This document shows positions 54,159-62,521 of a stretch of DNA of 64,000 bases, piece by piece. A program made the translations under genes and the position numbers. The DNA is taken from the NCBI RefSeq assembly GCF_020911865.1, contig NZ_CP087131.1, positions 3,162,001 to 3,226,000 of the forward strand. Direction: 5' to 3'. This DNA comes from Chryseobacterium sp. C-71. Lineage in GTDB: Bacteria; Bacteroidota; Bacteroidia; Flavobacteriales; Weeksellaceae. The number at the start of each line of letters is the position of its first letter. Position 1 is the stretch's first letter. Under the pieces are notes generated by a model, which saw nothing but the letters and a program-made list of their open reading frames with translations, was not told the origin of the DNA and did not search any database.

Positions 54159-54464
54159 ATGATTACGCCAAATTTGCAGGCTTTGCCAAAAAATGTACAC
54201 CTTATCAAAAAAGATTTGATCATCGAAGTAGAACTGAATGGAAAAATGAAGTTTGACCATCTTTTGAATGCAATTTACCAACAGATGGGAATTTGCTATA
54301 AAGTACTGAGCGCAAATGTGGAGTATATGAACGGAGCAAATTTTGGTTCATTTCAGTTACACGTTAATGCAACAAACGAAGAATCTGAGCAATTAGAATT
54401 TTTCCTGAATAAAAATAAACTTCTGAATACCACTGTCGATTATACCTGCAGAAAGTATTCATAA
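54159..54464 (+). CDS. NIL-domain protein
   Basis: A 101-residue protein made almost wholly of a NIL (ferredoxin-like) domain, the module at the C-terminus of MetN where it binds methionine and inhibits transport. Features include KKDLIIEVELNGKMKFDHLLNAI (read in parts) and YKVLSANVEYMNGANFGSF near residues 47-65. No ABC domain is attached. It is probably a small amino-acid sensor connected with sulfur metabolism. The leader is long (about 65-70 nt) and the promoter carries a palindrome. Confidence 0.75.
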   Translation: MITPNLQALPKNVHLIKKDLIIEVELNGKMKFDHLLNAIYQQMGICYKVLSANVEYMNGANFGSFQLHVNATNEESEQLEFFLNKNKLLNTTVDYTCRKYS

Positions 54465-54490
54465 AGCTGTAAGTCCATATAGTTTGAGGG

Positions 54491-54518
54491 GCGTTCAATT
54501 TATTGAGCGCTTTTTTTT
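54491..54518 (+). terminator. Terminator of the NIL gene
   Basis: 9-bp stem GCGTTCAAT/ATTGAGCGC with one G-T pair, two-base loop and a T run. Confidence 0.82.
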
Positions 54519-54571
54519 ATTCAATTCTCCGAGAAAAAGTTTATTTTTATTTTAAAATAAATTACAAAATT

Positions 54572-55123
54572 ATGGTTGCACTTATTATTGTCGGAGTTCT
54601 TGTATTGATTGTCCTTTACGGAGTTTCAATTTATAACCGTCTCGTAAAACTGAAAAACTTAGTTCAGGAAGCGTGGAGTAGTATTGATGTCATGCTTAAA
54701 AAACGTCACGATCTGATTCCGAATTTGGTTGAAACGGTAAAAGGATATGCAACTCACGAACGTGAAACTCTTGAAAACGTCACCAAAGCAAGAAATTTGG
54801 CTGTTGGAGCAGATTCTGTAGAAGGTAAGGAAGCAGCAGAAAAAAATCTGAACCAGGCGATGGTGAATTTATTTGCAGTAGCAGAACAATATCCGGATTT
54901 GAAAGCAAATGCCAATTTCCAACAATTGCAGGCAGAATTGAGTTCTATAGAAAACGATATCGAAAAATCAAGAAGATACTACAACGGAACGGCAAGAGAA
55001 AACAACACATTGGTAGAATCTTTCCCAAGCAATGTCGTTTCCAATATGTACAAATTTGAAAAAGCCAAATTCTTTGAGCTTGAAAATATTGCAGACAGAG
55101 AAGTTCCGACAGTGAAATTTTAA
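54572..55123 (+). CDS. lemA: LemA family protein
   Basis: A 183-residue protein with one N-terminal helix (about residues 2-20) anchoring a helical bundle. The family pattern is clear: YNRLVKLKNLVQEAWSSIDV, KKRHDLIPNLVETVKGYA, and FPSNVVSNMYKFEKAKFFE in pieces. An in-frame start at 54503 would lie in the NIL terminator and is rejected. It is followed by two DUF2207 genes, the standard LemA partnership; the group is thought to act in envelope biogenesis or stress, without a proven mechanism. Confidence 0.93.
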   Translation: MVALIIVGVLVLIVLYGVSIYNRLVKLKNLVQEAWSSIDVMLKKRHDLIPNLVETVKGYATHERETLENVTKARNLAVGADSVEGKEAAEKNLNQAMVNLFAVAEQYPDLKANANFQQLQAELSSIENDIEKSRRYYNGTARENNTLVESFPSNVVSNMYKFEKAKFFELENIADREVPTVKF

Positions 55124-55210
55124 GAAATGAAATCGCTTTTATTGGTTTTAAAGATGAATGCCAATGTAGAAAGGCGATACCATACGACCACCAAATAATA
55201 AAATCTATGT

Positions 55211-57148
55211 ATGAAAAATTTCTTACAGTTACTTTTCCTTTTATTCTTTAGTTTAAATTTTGCTCAGGAAGAGCCGATCCGAACAGATCAATTGTCTATC
55301 ATCGATGGGCGGGAAAGGATTATGAATTTTCACGCCGATATTGATGTTGATAAAAATTCAGCGATAACGGTTACCGAAAAAATAAAAGTTCACAGTCTGG
55401 GAGATAAAATAAAACGAGGCATCTTTCGTTCACTTCCGCTGACCAGAAATATCAATAACACGACTCAGAAAGTACAGTACAACATCGTTTCTGTAAAGAA
55501 AAACGGCGTCGATGAAGATTATCATGAGGAATATGAAGATGGCTTTCTGAAAATTTATTTTGGAAACAAAGATATTATTCTCGAACCGGGCGACTATGAT
55601 TATGAAATAAAATATACCACAGAAAAACAAATCGGTTTTTTTGAAAAGTATGATGAATTCTATTGGAACGTCAACGGAACTTTCTGGGATTTTCCCGTTG
55701 ATCAGATTTCCGCAACAGTCAATCTTCCGCAAGGTGCAGGGATTTTGCAAAATTCTTGTTACACAGGCAGCCAGGGAAGTACTGATCAAAACTGTACAGT
55801 AAAAGTTATTTCAGAACATTCGATCAAATGGAATGCGGGAAATTTGGGTTCAGAAGAAGGTCTTACGATTGCCGTAGGTTTCAAAAAAGGGGTGATGATT
55901 GCGCCGCCGCCGCCCACTTTTCTGGAAAGATTCGGGATTTTGATTGCCGGAATCATTGTGTTTTTAGGGATGGTTATTTATTATATTTCAACATGGAGAA
56001 AATATGGTGTTGATCCTGAAAAACCTGTTGTTTACCCACAATTCAATTCGCCGGATGATCTTTCACCTGCTTCTTTAGGATTTATCAACAGCGAAACTTT
56101 TAAAAATAAATATCTTACGGCGGCTTTGGTCAATTTAGCTGTGAAAGGGTATATTCAGATTATAGAAACTAAAGATCCGGGTGTTTTAGGTTTATTTAAA
56201 TCAAAAAAGTTTACAGTAAAAAAACTACAAAATGCAGATCAAAAATTACCTGTTGAGGAAATTAATTTGATGAACAATCTTTTCACAACGGTTGACACTG
56301 TGAAATTTGACGGAGAATACAATTCTAAAATTGAACAAACTGTTAAAAGTTTTCAGTCTTCGCTTACCTATCAGCATAACAAATTATTGAATGAAGGAAA
56401 TAATACCAACAAATTATACCTGCCATTGATTTTAATGACTGTGGTTTACGGTCTAGGACTGCTTCTAAGCTTTAAAATGTTTCCTGAGTTTGAGAAAGTG
56501 ATTGTTGGCGGATTTTTGTACGTTATTCTTTTGGTCTGTTTTTTAATCACAGGGTATCTTTTCAAAGTGTTCCCGGTTTTATTTAAAATATTCCTGATTA
56601 TTCCGGCAATCATTTTGATTATTTTGGGAGCGTTGATGTTCAATCATAACGAATTTACCATTGATAATAATTTCAATATCTGTTATATTTTTATTGTTTT
56701 AGGATTTACGTCATTAATTATTTATCAGTTTCTGATCAGAAGACCTTCCGAAGAAAAACTAAAAAAGAAATCTCTGATTGATGGTTTCAAAATGTACATG
56801 GGAGCGGCAGAAAACGAACAACTGAAGTTTCACAATCCACCCACAATGACCCCGGAATCCTTTGAAAAATTATTGCCTTTTGCAATGGTTTTGGGAGTTG
56901 ATGAAATTTGGGGGAAGAAATTTGATGCACTGCTGACGAAAATGTCTACAGAATATCAAAGCAATTGGTATGTTGGCTCATCGATGAATCATTTTGCAAT
57001 GGCAAGTGTTCTTAATTCCAGCTTGACACAATCAATACAGTCATCAGCTACACAACCATCAAGTTCGGGAAGCAGCTCTGGTTCAGGATCGGGCGGCGGA
57101 GGATTTTCCGGAGGCGGCGGTGGCGGAGGCGGCGGAGGCGGCTGGTAA
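55211..57148 (+). CDS. DUF2207 membrane protein, first paralogue
   Basis: A 645-residue protein. The signal peptide (1-18, ends LNFAQ) is followed by an extracytoplasmic beta-rich DUF2207 domain (about 20-230: IDVDKNSAITVTEKIKV, FYWNVNGTFWDFPVD). One helix at about 245-262 and a cluster of helices at about 400-510 embed the protein. The cytoplasmic part has GFKMYMGAAENEQLKFHNPP, conserved in its neighbour. The C-terminus is Ser/Gly-rich and ends in a run of Gly and Trp. It follows lemA by 87 bp and precedes its paralogue by 10 bp. Confidence 0.88.
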   Translation: MKNFLQLLFLLFFSLNFAQEEPIRTDQLSIIDGRERIMNFHADIDVDKNSAITVTEKIKVHSLGDKIKRGIFRSLPLTRNINNTTQKVQYNIVSVKKNGVDEDYHEEYEDGFLKIYFGNKDIILEPGDYDYEIKYTTEKQIGFFEKYDEFYWNVNGTFWDFPVDQISATVNLPQGAGILQNSCYTGSQGSTDQNCTVKVISEHSIKWNAGNLGSEEGLTIAVGFKKGVMIAPPPPTFLERFGILIAGIIVFLGMVIYYISTWRKYGVDPEKPVVYPQFNSPDDLSPASLGFINSETFKNKYLTAALVNLAVKGYIQIIETKDPGVLGLFKSKKFTVKKLQNADQKLPVEEINLMNNLFTTVDTVKFDGEYNSKIEQTVKSFQSSLTYQHNKLLNEGNNTNKLYLPLILMTVVYGLGLLLSFKMFPEFEKVIVGGFLYVILLVCFLITGYLFKVFPVLFKIFLIIPAIILIILGALMFNHNEFTIDNNFNICYIFIVLGFTSLIIYQFLIRRPSEEKLKKKSLIDGFKMYMGAAENEQLKFHNPPTMTPESFEKLLPFAMVLGVDEIWGKKFDALLTKMSTEYQSNWYVGSSMNHFAMASVLNSSLTQSIQSSATQPSSSGSSSGSGSGGGGFSGGGGGGGGGGGW

Positions 57149-57158
57149 AAATTTAGAT

Positions 57159-59153
57159 ATGAAAAAATTTATTCAGATCATTATTTTCTTCTTTTGTTTT
57201 CTTGCTTTTGCACAGGAAAACATCGTTGAATTGCCGGTTGATGCATCAGAATTTGCCGAGGAAACTAATGTCCAGGGAGAAAGAATTGTTTCTTTTCATT
57301 CTGATATAAAAATTGCAGAAAACGCTGATGTTACCGTAACGGAAACTATAAAAGTGTATGCTCGTGGTAATGAAATCAGGCGGGGAATTTTCCGTGCCTT
57401 GCCAACCATTAGGAATATCAATGGAGGAAAGGAAAAAATTACTTACAAAATAATTTCTGTAGAAAAAGATGGTATAAAAGAGCCTTATCACATCGAAAGG
57501 CAAAATGGTGTTTTTAATATTTATATTGGCGATAAAGATTACCAGCTGAGTGAGGGTTTTTACAGCTACAAAATTGTTTATAGAACGCAGGATCAGATTG
57601 GTCATTTCAAAGGGTATGACGAGTTTTACTGGAATGTCAACGGTACAGATTGGTCTTTTCCGGTGGAAAAAATTAGCGCTACGATTCATCTGTCAAAGAA
57701 TGCAGATATTCTCCAAAATTCTTGTTATACAGGCATTCACGGAAGCACAGATAAAAACTGCACCAGCGAAAAATTATCTTCAACACAGATTGTTTTTAAG
57801 GCTAATAATTTGAAAGAACATGAAAATCTAACCGTTGCCGTAGGTTTTAAAGCAGGAATTTTAAAGGAGCCATCTGGTTTTTTAAAATGGATTGACCGAA
57901 ACTGGCAAAGTTTTCCTCTGTTTTTAATCGGAATTTATCTTTTGTTTTTCTACTATAACAATTGGAAGAAATACGGTAGAGATCCTGAAAAACCAGTTGT
58001 GATTCCACAATTCAATGCGCCAAATAATCTTTCACCTGCATCTTTGGGTTATATTGATAAAGGTGAATTTGATGCTAATCTGGTTACCGCAAATCTCGTC
58101 GATCTTTCTGTAAAAGGTTTTGTTGATATTGATGAGGTGAAAGATATTAAGGAAACTTATTTGTCTAAAATTTTTACATTAAAAAAACTCGATAAAAGCG
58201 AAAACGATTTGCAGAGTGATCAAAAACTGCTTTTAAAAAAGATTTTCGTGAAAGAAGAAAAGGTTTCCGTCAATGGTACTTATAATTCAAAGCTCAAAAA
58301 TGCGGTTGAAGATTTTGAAAAATTGATCACTAAAGAGAATAAGATTTTTGTTGAGAAAACGTCTAATCATAAACTTATTTATAAAGCTTTAAAAATTATT
58401 CTTGTGAGTTTTTTTCTTGCCCTTGTTATTAATTCTTTAATTACTCAGGAATTTACCGTCCTGGGGATGGCAATTGTGATAGGAATCTTTGGTGGTATTT
58501 TTGCGGCGATTTTAGTGGCTATTTGGAGTGATAAAAACAAAATTGTAATATTGGTGGTTTTGTTTTTTGCATCAACAATTATGATGCCTATGTTTTTTCT
58601 AGCATTTGTAGGTTCTGACGATATTTCTTCATTTGAATCTAATTGTTTTAAATTTTTAATTTTCTCAATTATTTCTCTATTTGTATTCAGGTATTTTATT
58701 AATCAGCCAAGTGTTGAAAAGGTAAAAATGAAATCTGAAATTGAAGGGTTTAAAATGTACCTCGGTGCGGCTGAAGAAAACCAATTGAATTTTCATAACC
58801 CTCCTGAAATGACTTCCGATGTATATGAAAAGTTTCTTCCCTACGCCATTGTTTTCGGCGTTGAAGGAATTTGGGGTAAAAGATTCAGAGATAAAATGCA
58901 AGAAACAATTGATGCAGACGAACCGTATAGAGAAATTCAAAATCATTTCAGTTATGGTTTTGCCAATTCATTTACCACAACATTGAAAGGAACAACCGTT
59001 GCTCCTGTAAGCAGCTTTTCTTCTTCATCATCGTCTTCCTCATCACGATCTTCAAGCGGTTCATCCTATTCAGGAGGTTCCAGCTCTAGCGGTTCGTCTG
59101 GTGGAGGATCATCTGGCGGCGGCGGAGGTGGTGGCGGAGGTGGCGGCTGGTAA
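57159..59153 (+). CDS. DUF2207 membrane protein, second paralogue
   Basis: A 664-residue paralogue of the preceding protein with the same order: signal peptide (ends FLAFAQ), DUF2207 domain (FYWNVNGTDWSFPVE), helices near 250 and 415-525, the stretch GFKMYLGAAEENQLNFHNPP and a Ser-rich region leading to a poly-Gly tail ending in Trp. The start at 57159 (MKKFIQIIIFFF) is chosen over an in-frame codon at 57120 that lies inside the end of the first gene. The pair arose by tandem duplication. Each gene may serve a separate partner in the LemA system. Confidence 0.88.
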   Translation: MKKFIQIIIFFFCFLAFAQENIVELPVDASEFAEETNVQGERIVSFHSDIKIAENADVTVTETIKVYARGNEIRRGIFRALPTIRNINGGKEKITYKIISVEKDGIKEPYHIERQNGVFNIYIGDKDYQLSEGFYSYKIVYRTQDQIGHFKGYDEFYWNVNGTDWSFPVEKISATIHLSKNADILQNSCYTGIHGSTDKNCTSEKLSSTQIVFKANNLKEHENLTVAVGFKAGILKEPSGFLKWIDRNWQSFPLFLIGIYLLFFYYNNWKKYGRDPEKPVVIPQFNAPNNLSPASLGYIDKGEFDANLVTANLVDLSVKGFVDIDEVKDIKETYLSKIFTLKKLDKSENDLQSDQKLLLKKIFVKEEKVSVNGTYNSKLKNAVEDFEKLITKENKIFVEKTSNHKLIYKALKIILVSFFLALVINSLITQEFTVLGMAIVIGIFGGIFAAILVAIWSDKNKIVILVVLFFASTIMMPMFFLAFVGSDDISSFESNCFKFLIFSIISLFVFRYFINQPSVEKVKMKSEIEGFKMYLGAAEENQLNFHNPPEMTSDVYEKFLPYAIVFGVEGIWGKRFRDKMQETIDADEPYREIQNHFSYGFANSFTTTLKGTTVAPVSSFSSSSSSSSSRSSSGSSYSGGSSSSGSSGGGSSGGGGGGGGGGGW

Positions 59154-59209
59154 TTTGTTTTACAGAAATTATCAAAAACCTCAACGGCTCAAATCTATTT
59201 GACAAAATA

Positions 59210-59244
59210 AAAGCGTTCAGAAAATTAATTCTAAACGCTTTTTC
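59210..59244. terminator. Terminator between the LemA cluster and murA
   Basis: 13-bp stem AAAGCGTTCAGAA/TTCTAAACGCTTT with one mismatch and flanking A/T runs, so it can serve both converging units. Confidence 0.75.
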
Positions 59245-59318
59245 ATTTGTTTAAAAGGTATCGCAGGTTCTGTAGACTTCAAAAAACTTCCATCATCCAG
59301 CTCCTAACTTCCTTCTTA

Positions 59319-60626
59319 TTAAATTCTCTCAATATCCGCTCCAATTGCTTTCAATCTTCCGTCTATATTTTCATACCCACGGTCAATTTGTTCGATATTA
59401 TGAATGATTGATTTTCCTTCAGCAGAAAGGGCAGCAATCAAAAGTGCATTTCCGGCTCTGATGTCGGGAGAAACCATTGTTGTTCCACGAAGTGGTGATT
59501 CTTGATTCAAACCAATTACTGTTGCTCTGTGCGGATCGCACAAGATAATTTGCGCTCCCATGTCAATCAGTTTGTCCACGAAAAATAATCTCGATTCAAA
59601 CATTTTCTGATGTACCAAAATACTTCCTTTTGCCTGTGTAGCCACTACCAAGATGATTGATAACAAATCTGGAGTGAATCCTGGCCAAGGCGCATCGGAA
59701 ATCGTAAGGATCGATCCGTCGATGAATTTCTGAATTTTATAATGTTCCTGAGATGGGATGTAAATATCATCACCGCTTTGCTCAAGCTCGATTCCCAGTT
59801 TTCTGAATGTATTTGGTATAACGCCAAGCTGGTTCCAGTTAACATTTTTGATGGTGATTTCAGATTTTGTCATGGCTGCAAGACCAATCCATGAACCGAT
59901 TTCCACCATGTCCGGAAGCATTGTGTGTTCTGTTCCGTTCAAACTTGTAACGCCTTCAATCGTTAATAAATTTGAACCAATTCCTGAAATATTGGCACCC
60001 ATTCTGTTCAGCATTTTACAAAGCTGTTGCAGATAAGGTTCGCATGCTGCGTTGTAAATTCTTGTTTTTCCTTTTGCTAAAGCTGCTGCCATCACGATAT
60101 TGGCAGTTCCCGTTACAGAAGCTTCTTCCAAAAGGATGAATTTTCCGTTAAGTTCTTTAGCTTTTAATGAATAGAAATATTCGTTCTCATCATAATGAAA
60201 TTCGGCACCCAGTTCTACCAATCCCTGGAAGTGCGTATCTAATCTTCTTCTTCCGATTTTGTCGCCACCCGGAGTCGGCATGTAAGCTTCACCGTAGCGA
60301 GCCAGCATTGGACCCATCAACATAATTGAACCTCTTAGTTTGGCACCATCTTTTTTAAATTCGTCAGATTTAATATAATCAAAATTAACGCTGTCTGCCT
60401 TGAAAGTAAAATCACCGTGACCATTTTTAGTCACTTTTACCCCGAAATCTCCTAAAATCTCAATCAATCTGTTGACATCATGAATATCGGGAATATTTTT
60501 AATTCTTACCTCCTCATCTGTTAACAAAACCGCACATAAGATTTGGAGAGCTTCATTTTTTGCCCCTTGTGGAGTAATTTCACCTTGCAGTCTTTTTCCT
60601 CCTCTTATTTGAAATGTCCCACTCAT
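59319..60626 (-). CDS. murA: UDP-N-acetylglucosamine 1-carboxyvinyltransferase
   Basis: First committed step of peptidoglycan synthesis: transfers enolpyruvate from PEP to UDP-GlcNAc. It is 435 residues long. It has the paired EPSP-synthase-like domains, GAKNEALQILCA near residue 21 and LRGSIMLMGPMLARYG near 97. The loop that carries the fosfomycin-sensitive Cys115 in E. coli reads PGGDKIGRR here, with Asp122 (codon GAC, 60263-60261) in place of Cys. Such Asp enzymes are active but fosfomycin-insensitive in mycobacteria and chlamydiae. It overlaps the DUF4290 gene by one base (TAATG). Confidence 0.96.
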   Translation of the reverse strand: MSGTFQIRGGKRLQGEITPQGAKNEALQILCAVLLTDEEVRIKNIPDIHDVNRLIEILGDFGVKVTKNGHGDFTFKADSVNFDYIKSDEFKKDGAKLRGSIMLMGPMLARYGEAYMPTPGGDKIGRRRLDTHFQGLVELGAEFHYDENEYFYSLKAKELNGKFILLEEASVTGTANIVMAAALAKGKTRIYNAACEPYLQQLCKMLNRMGANISGIGSNLLTIEGVTSLNGTEHTMLPDMVEIGSWIGLAAMTKSEITIKNVNWNQLGVIPNTFRKLGIELEQSGDDIYIPSQEHYKIQKFIDGSILTISDAPWPGFTPDLLSIILVVATQAKGSILVHQKMFESRLFFVDKLIDMGAQIILCDPHRATVIGLNQESPLRGTTMVSPDIRAGNALLIAALSAEGKSIIHNIEQIDRGYENIDGRLKAIGADIERI

Positions 60627-61291
60627 TATCTTCTATTCTTATTATTGTTGTTATTTGTGAATCTTCTTTTGTTAATATTGTTGTTAGTATTGCTTTGATT
60701 CCGGTTATTATTCTTGTTCAGATTATTACGGTTGGCGGTAGCGTAGTAAATCTTACTTTTGTCAAGTGATTCAATATTCGTTAAATCAAGTCTGTTAGAC
60801 GATAATTCTTTCAGGTGACGGAAGATCACATCATCAGTTACATGCTCTTTATTATAAACATTGTAAGACTTCTTCATGTTGTTGGCAATTACTTCGATCA
60901 GAGCTTCTTTTTCGTCTCCCGGTTCCAGTTCGATTGCTTTTTCTATTAATTGAAGAATACTTTTTCCGTAAAATTTAAAATCACCCTGAAGTTTAGGATA
61001 TTCCATTCTTTTGGGTTTCTCCTCAAGTTCTTCTTTGGTTGGGAAAGGGTAAACAGGATCGATGTCAAGATCATGTTTAGCCAAAATATACAGATGATCC
61101 CAAAGTTTATGTTTGTAATTGTCTTCGTCTCGTAGTTGTGGGTTTCTTTGACCCATAAAATCAATGATTGCCATTGCCATTTCGTTTCTTTCTTCTTTTG
61201 TAGAAAGCTCTTTGCAACGCTCAACCAACTGTTGTATGATTCTGCCGTATTCCGGCATATTAAGCTGAGTTCTTTGGGTGTTATATTCCAT
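60626..61291 (-). CDS. DUF4290 domain protein
   Basis: A 221-residue protein of a Bacteroidota-specific family. It begins MEYNTQRTQLNMPEYGR, the family hallmark, and has AIIDFMGQRNPQLRDEDNYKHKLWDHL in pieces near residues 45-70. The last 35 residues are a low-complexity Asn/Arg tail (NNNNNK type) that may be disordered. The start at 61291 is chosen because a -7 element TATATTTG (61305-61298) ends six bases upstream, so the mRNA is nearly leaderless. It is co-transcribed with murA, which suggests an envelope role, still unproven. Confidence 0.88.
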   Translation of the reverse strand: MEYNTQRTQLNMPEYGRIIQQLVERCKELSTKEERNEMAMAIIDFMGQRNPQLRDEDNYKHKLWDHLYILAKHDLDIDPVYPFPTKEELEEKPKRMEYPKLQGDFKFYGKSILQLIEKAIELEPGDEKEALIEVIANNMKKSYNVYNKEHVTDDVIFRHLKELSSNRLDLTNIESLDKSKIYYATANRNNLNKNNNRNQSNTNNNINKRRFTNNNNNKNRR

Positions 61292-61407
61292 AATATGCAA
61301 ATATATGGATTAATAAAAAAATCAGTCAGAAAAACTTAAATGATTGTTATAATTTAATAAAAAATTAAGTTTTCCACTATTTTATCAGATACCAAAATTT
61401 AAATTAA

Positions 61408-61821
61408 TCAAATTTCTATAAATTTCTTTCTTTGATGAGGAGTTGGTAAATAACATTTCTGATTCGCAATTTTCATCCTGTTCTCAGAAATTTTATCATA
61501 AATCTTATCTCTTAAGAATGAAGGGAAGATTTTTCCCATCACAGACAGTTTGTAAATTCCGCCTAATAAATCTGCGATTTTTAAAACTGCTTGAGATTTA
61601 ATTAAATAATAAGAATTAGGCTTCCACAAATACATGGTGTTGAATTGTTTGGTTTCAAGACCTCTTTCGGAAAGGAATTTTTGACCGAAGTCAGACTGCA
61701 GTGAAGCGAACATAAACTGGTCTTTTTTGTCTCTTTCTAAAATCCATTGTACCCAAAAATTACAGACGCCGCACTCGCCGTCAAAAAATACAATGTGTTT
61801 ATCCTTCCATTTTTCCTCCAT
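61408..61821 (-). CDS. DUF393 (DCC family) thiol oxidoreductase-like protein
   Basis: A 137-residue protein of the DCC/DUF393 family, with the thioredoxin-like hallmark FFDGECGVCNFWVQW (residues about 12-26; Cys-Gly-Val-Cys pair) and the C-terminal LRDKIYDKISENRMKI. It has no signal peptide. Its start lies 8 bp after the end of the haem-binding pseudogene, so both probably share a transcript. The redox partner is unknown. Confidence 0.9.
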   Translation of the reverse strand: MEEKWKDKHIVFFDGECGVCNFWVQWILERDKKDQFMFASLQSDFGQKFLSERGLETKQFNTMYLWKPNSYYLIKSQAVLKIADLLGGIYKLSVMGKIFPSFLRDKIYDKISENRMKIANQKCYLPTPHQRKKFIEI

Positions 61822-61829
61822 GATTTCAA

Positions 61830-62294
61830 TTATTTTATTGCATTTTTTATTTGTGTGTCTTCTATCTGTTTTTTGAAATAGATAACGAGTTCTTTTCTTT
61901 GTTGATCGGTTAGCTTGGCATCCTGATGACCGATATAATAAGATTCTAAAGGCATTTCTTTCTTTTCGATCATTTCAATGCATTCTTCCATTTTGTGAAT
62001 CTGTCTTTTCGGTTCGTAAGTTGCAAAAATAGAGAAGTTTAAATGTTTTCTGCCTTCATTAATGTTGTTTTTCAAAAACCAGGATGATGGCGCAATGATA
62101 GAATATCAAGGATATTTTGTTTCATTTGAATGACAATCATAGCAAGAACTTCTGATAATCTTAGCGACATTTTCAGTAGTGTTTTTAATTTTCAAAAAAT
62201 CCATTCCTTCATTAACGGGCGGATTTGTTTTATCAATTGGGAAAAACTGAATGATGATAAATGCAACCAAAAAAATAATAAGTATTTTCTTCAT
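61830..62294 (-). pseudogene. Haem-binding domain protein gene interrupted by an in-frame TGA
   Basis: A haem-binding protein of about 154 residues if uninterrupted. The first 62 codons give a signal anchor (MKKILIIFLVAFIIIQF), a linker and the c-type haem motif CYDCH near residue 51-55. Then comes TGA (62108-62106) where the family has Trp in the pattern YPWYS. The frame continues without shift: YSIIAPSSWFLKNN, EGRKHLNFSIF and KLTDQQRKELVIYFKKQ, all family-typical. A TGG to TGA change is the simplest explanation. Whether the product is lost, made by readthrough or intact (sequence error) cannot be told. It is followed at 8 bp by the DUF393 gene. Confidence 0.85.
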
Positions 62295-62430
62295 ACAATG
62301 ATATTTTAGAAAGACATTTAATTAAATCACATCTCATGCCTAAAGTTTAAATTTAGAAAAAAATATTGACTATTCAATTGTAGATTAACTATTTAGAATA
62401 TATGAATTTAAATGTTAAATTATAAAACCT

Positions 62431-62521
62431 TATCTTTGCAAAAAAATTGGGCTCCAATAGTTGGAGTAACCCATTGATAATCTGCTCCTGAGTACATCTC
62501 AAGGGTTATTAAACATTTTTT
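62431..62521 (+). promoter_or_regulatory. Promoter element and structured leader of der
   Basis: TATCTTTG (62431-62438) is a -7 element. The leader of about 78 nt folds as GGG-CTCCAA / TTGGAG-taa-CCC (62449-62472), and a second hairpin CCTGAG/CTC-a-AGG spans 62487-62504. TAACCC (67-72) can instead pair with GGGTTA (62503-62508), so the two structures exclude each other. A T run then leads into the ATG. This has the layout of an attenuator or a translation-control leader; no known riboswitch class fits. Confidence 0.45.

Noticed and set aside
55127..55198. A 23-codon frame between lemA and the first DUF2207 gene (begins MKSLLLVLKMN).
   Set aside because: It is very short, has no recognised motif or start context, and ends before the next gene without overlap. 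It is more likely leader sequence.
57040..57146. Gly-coding repeat at the end of the first DUF2207 gene as a separate mobile element.
   Set aside because: It is in frame, has a counterpart in the paralogue and lacks terminal repeats.
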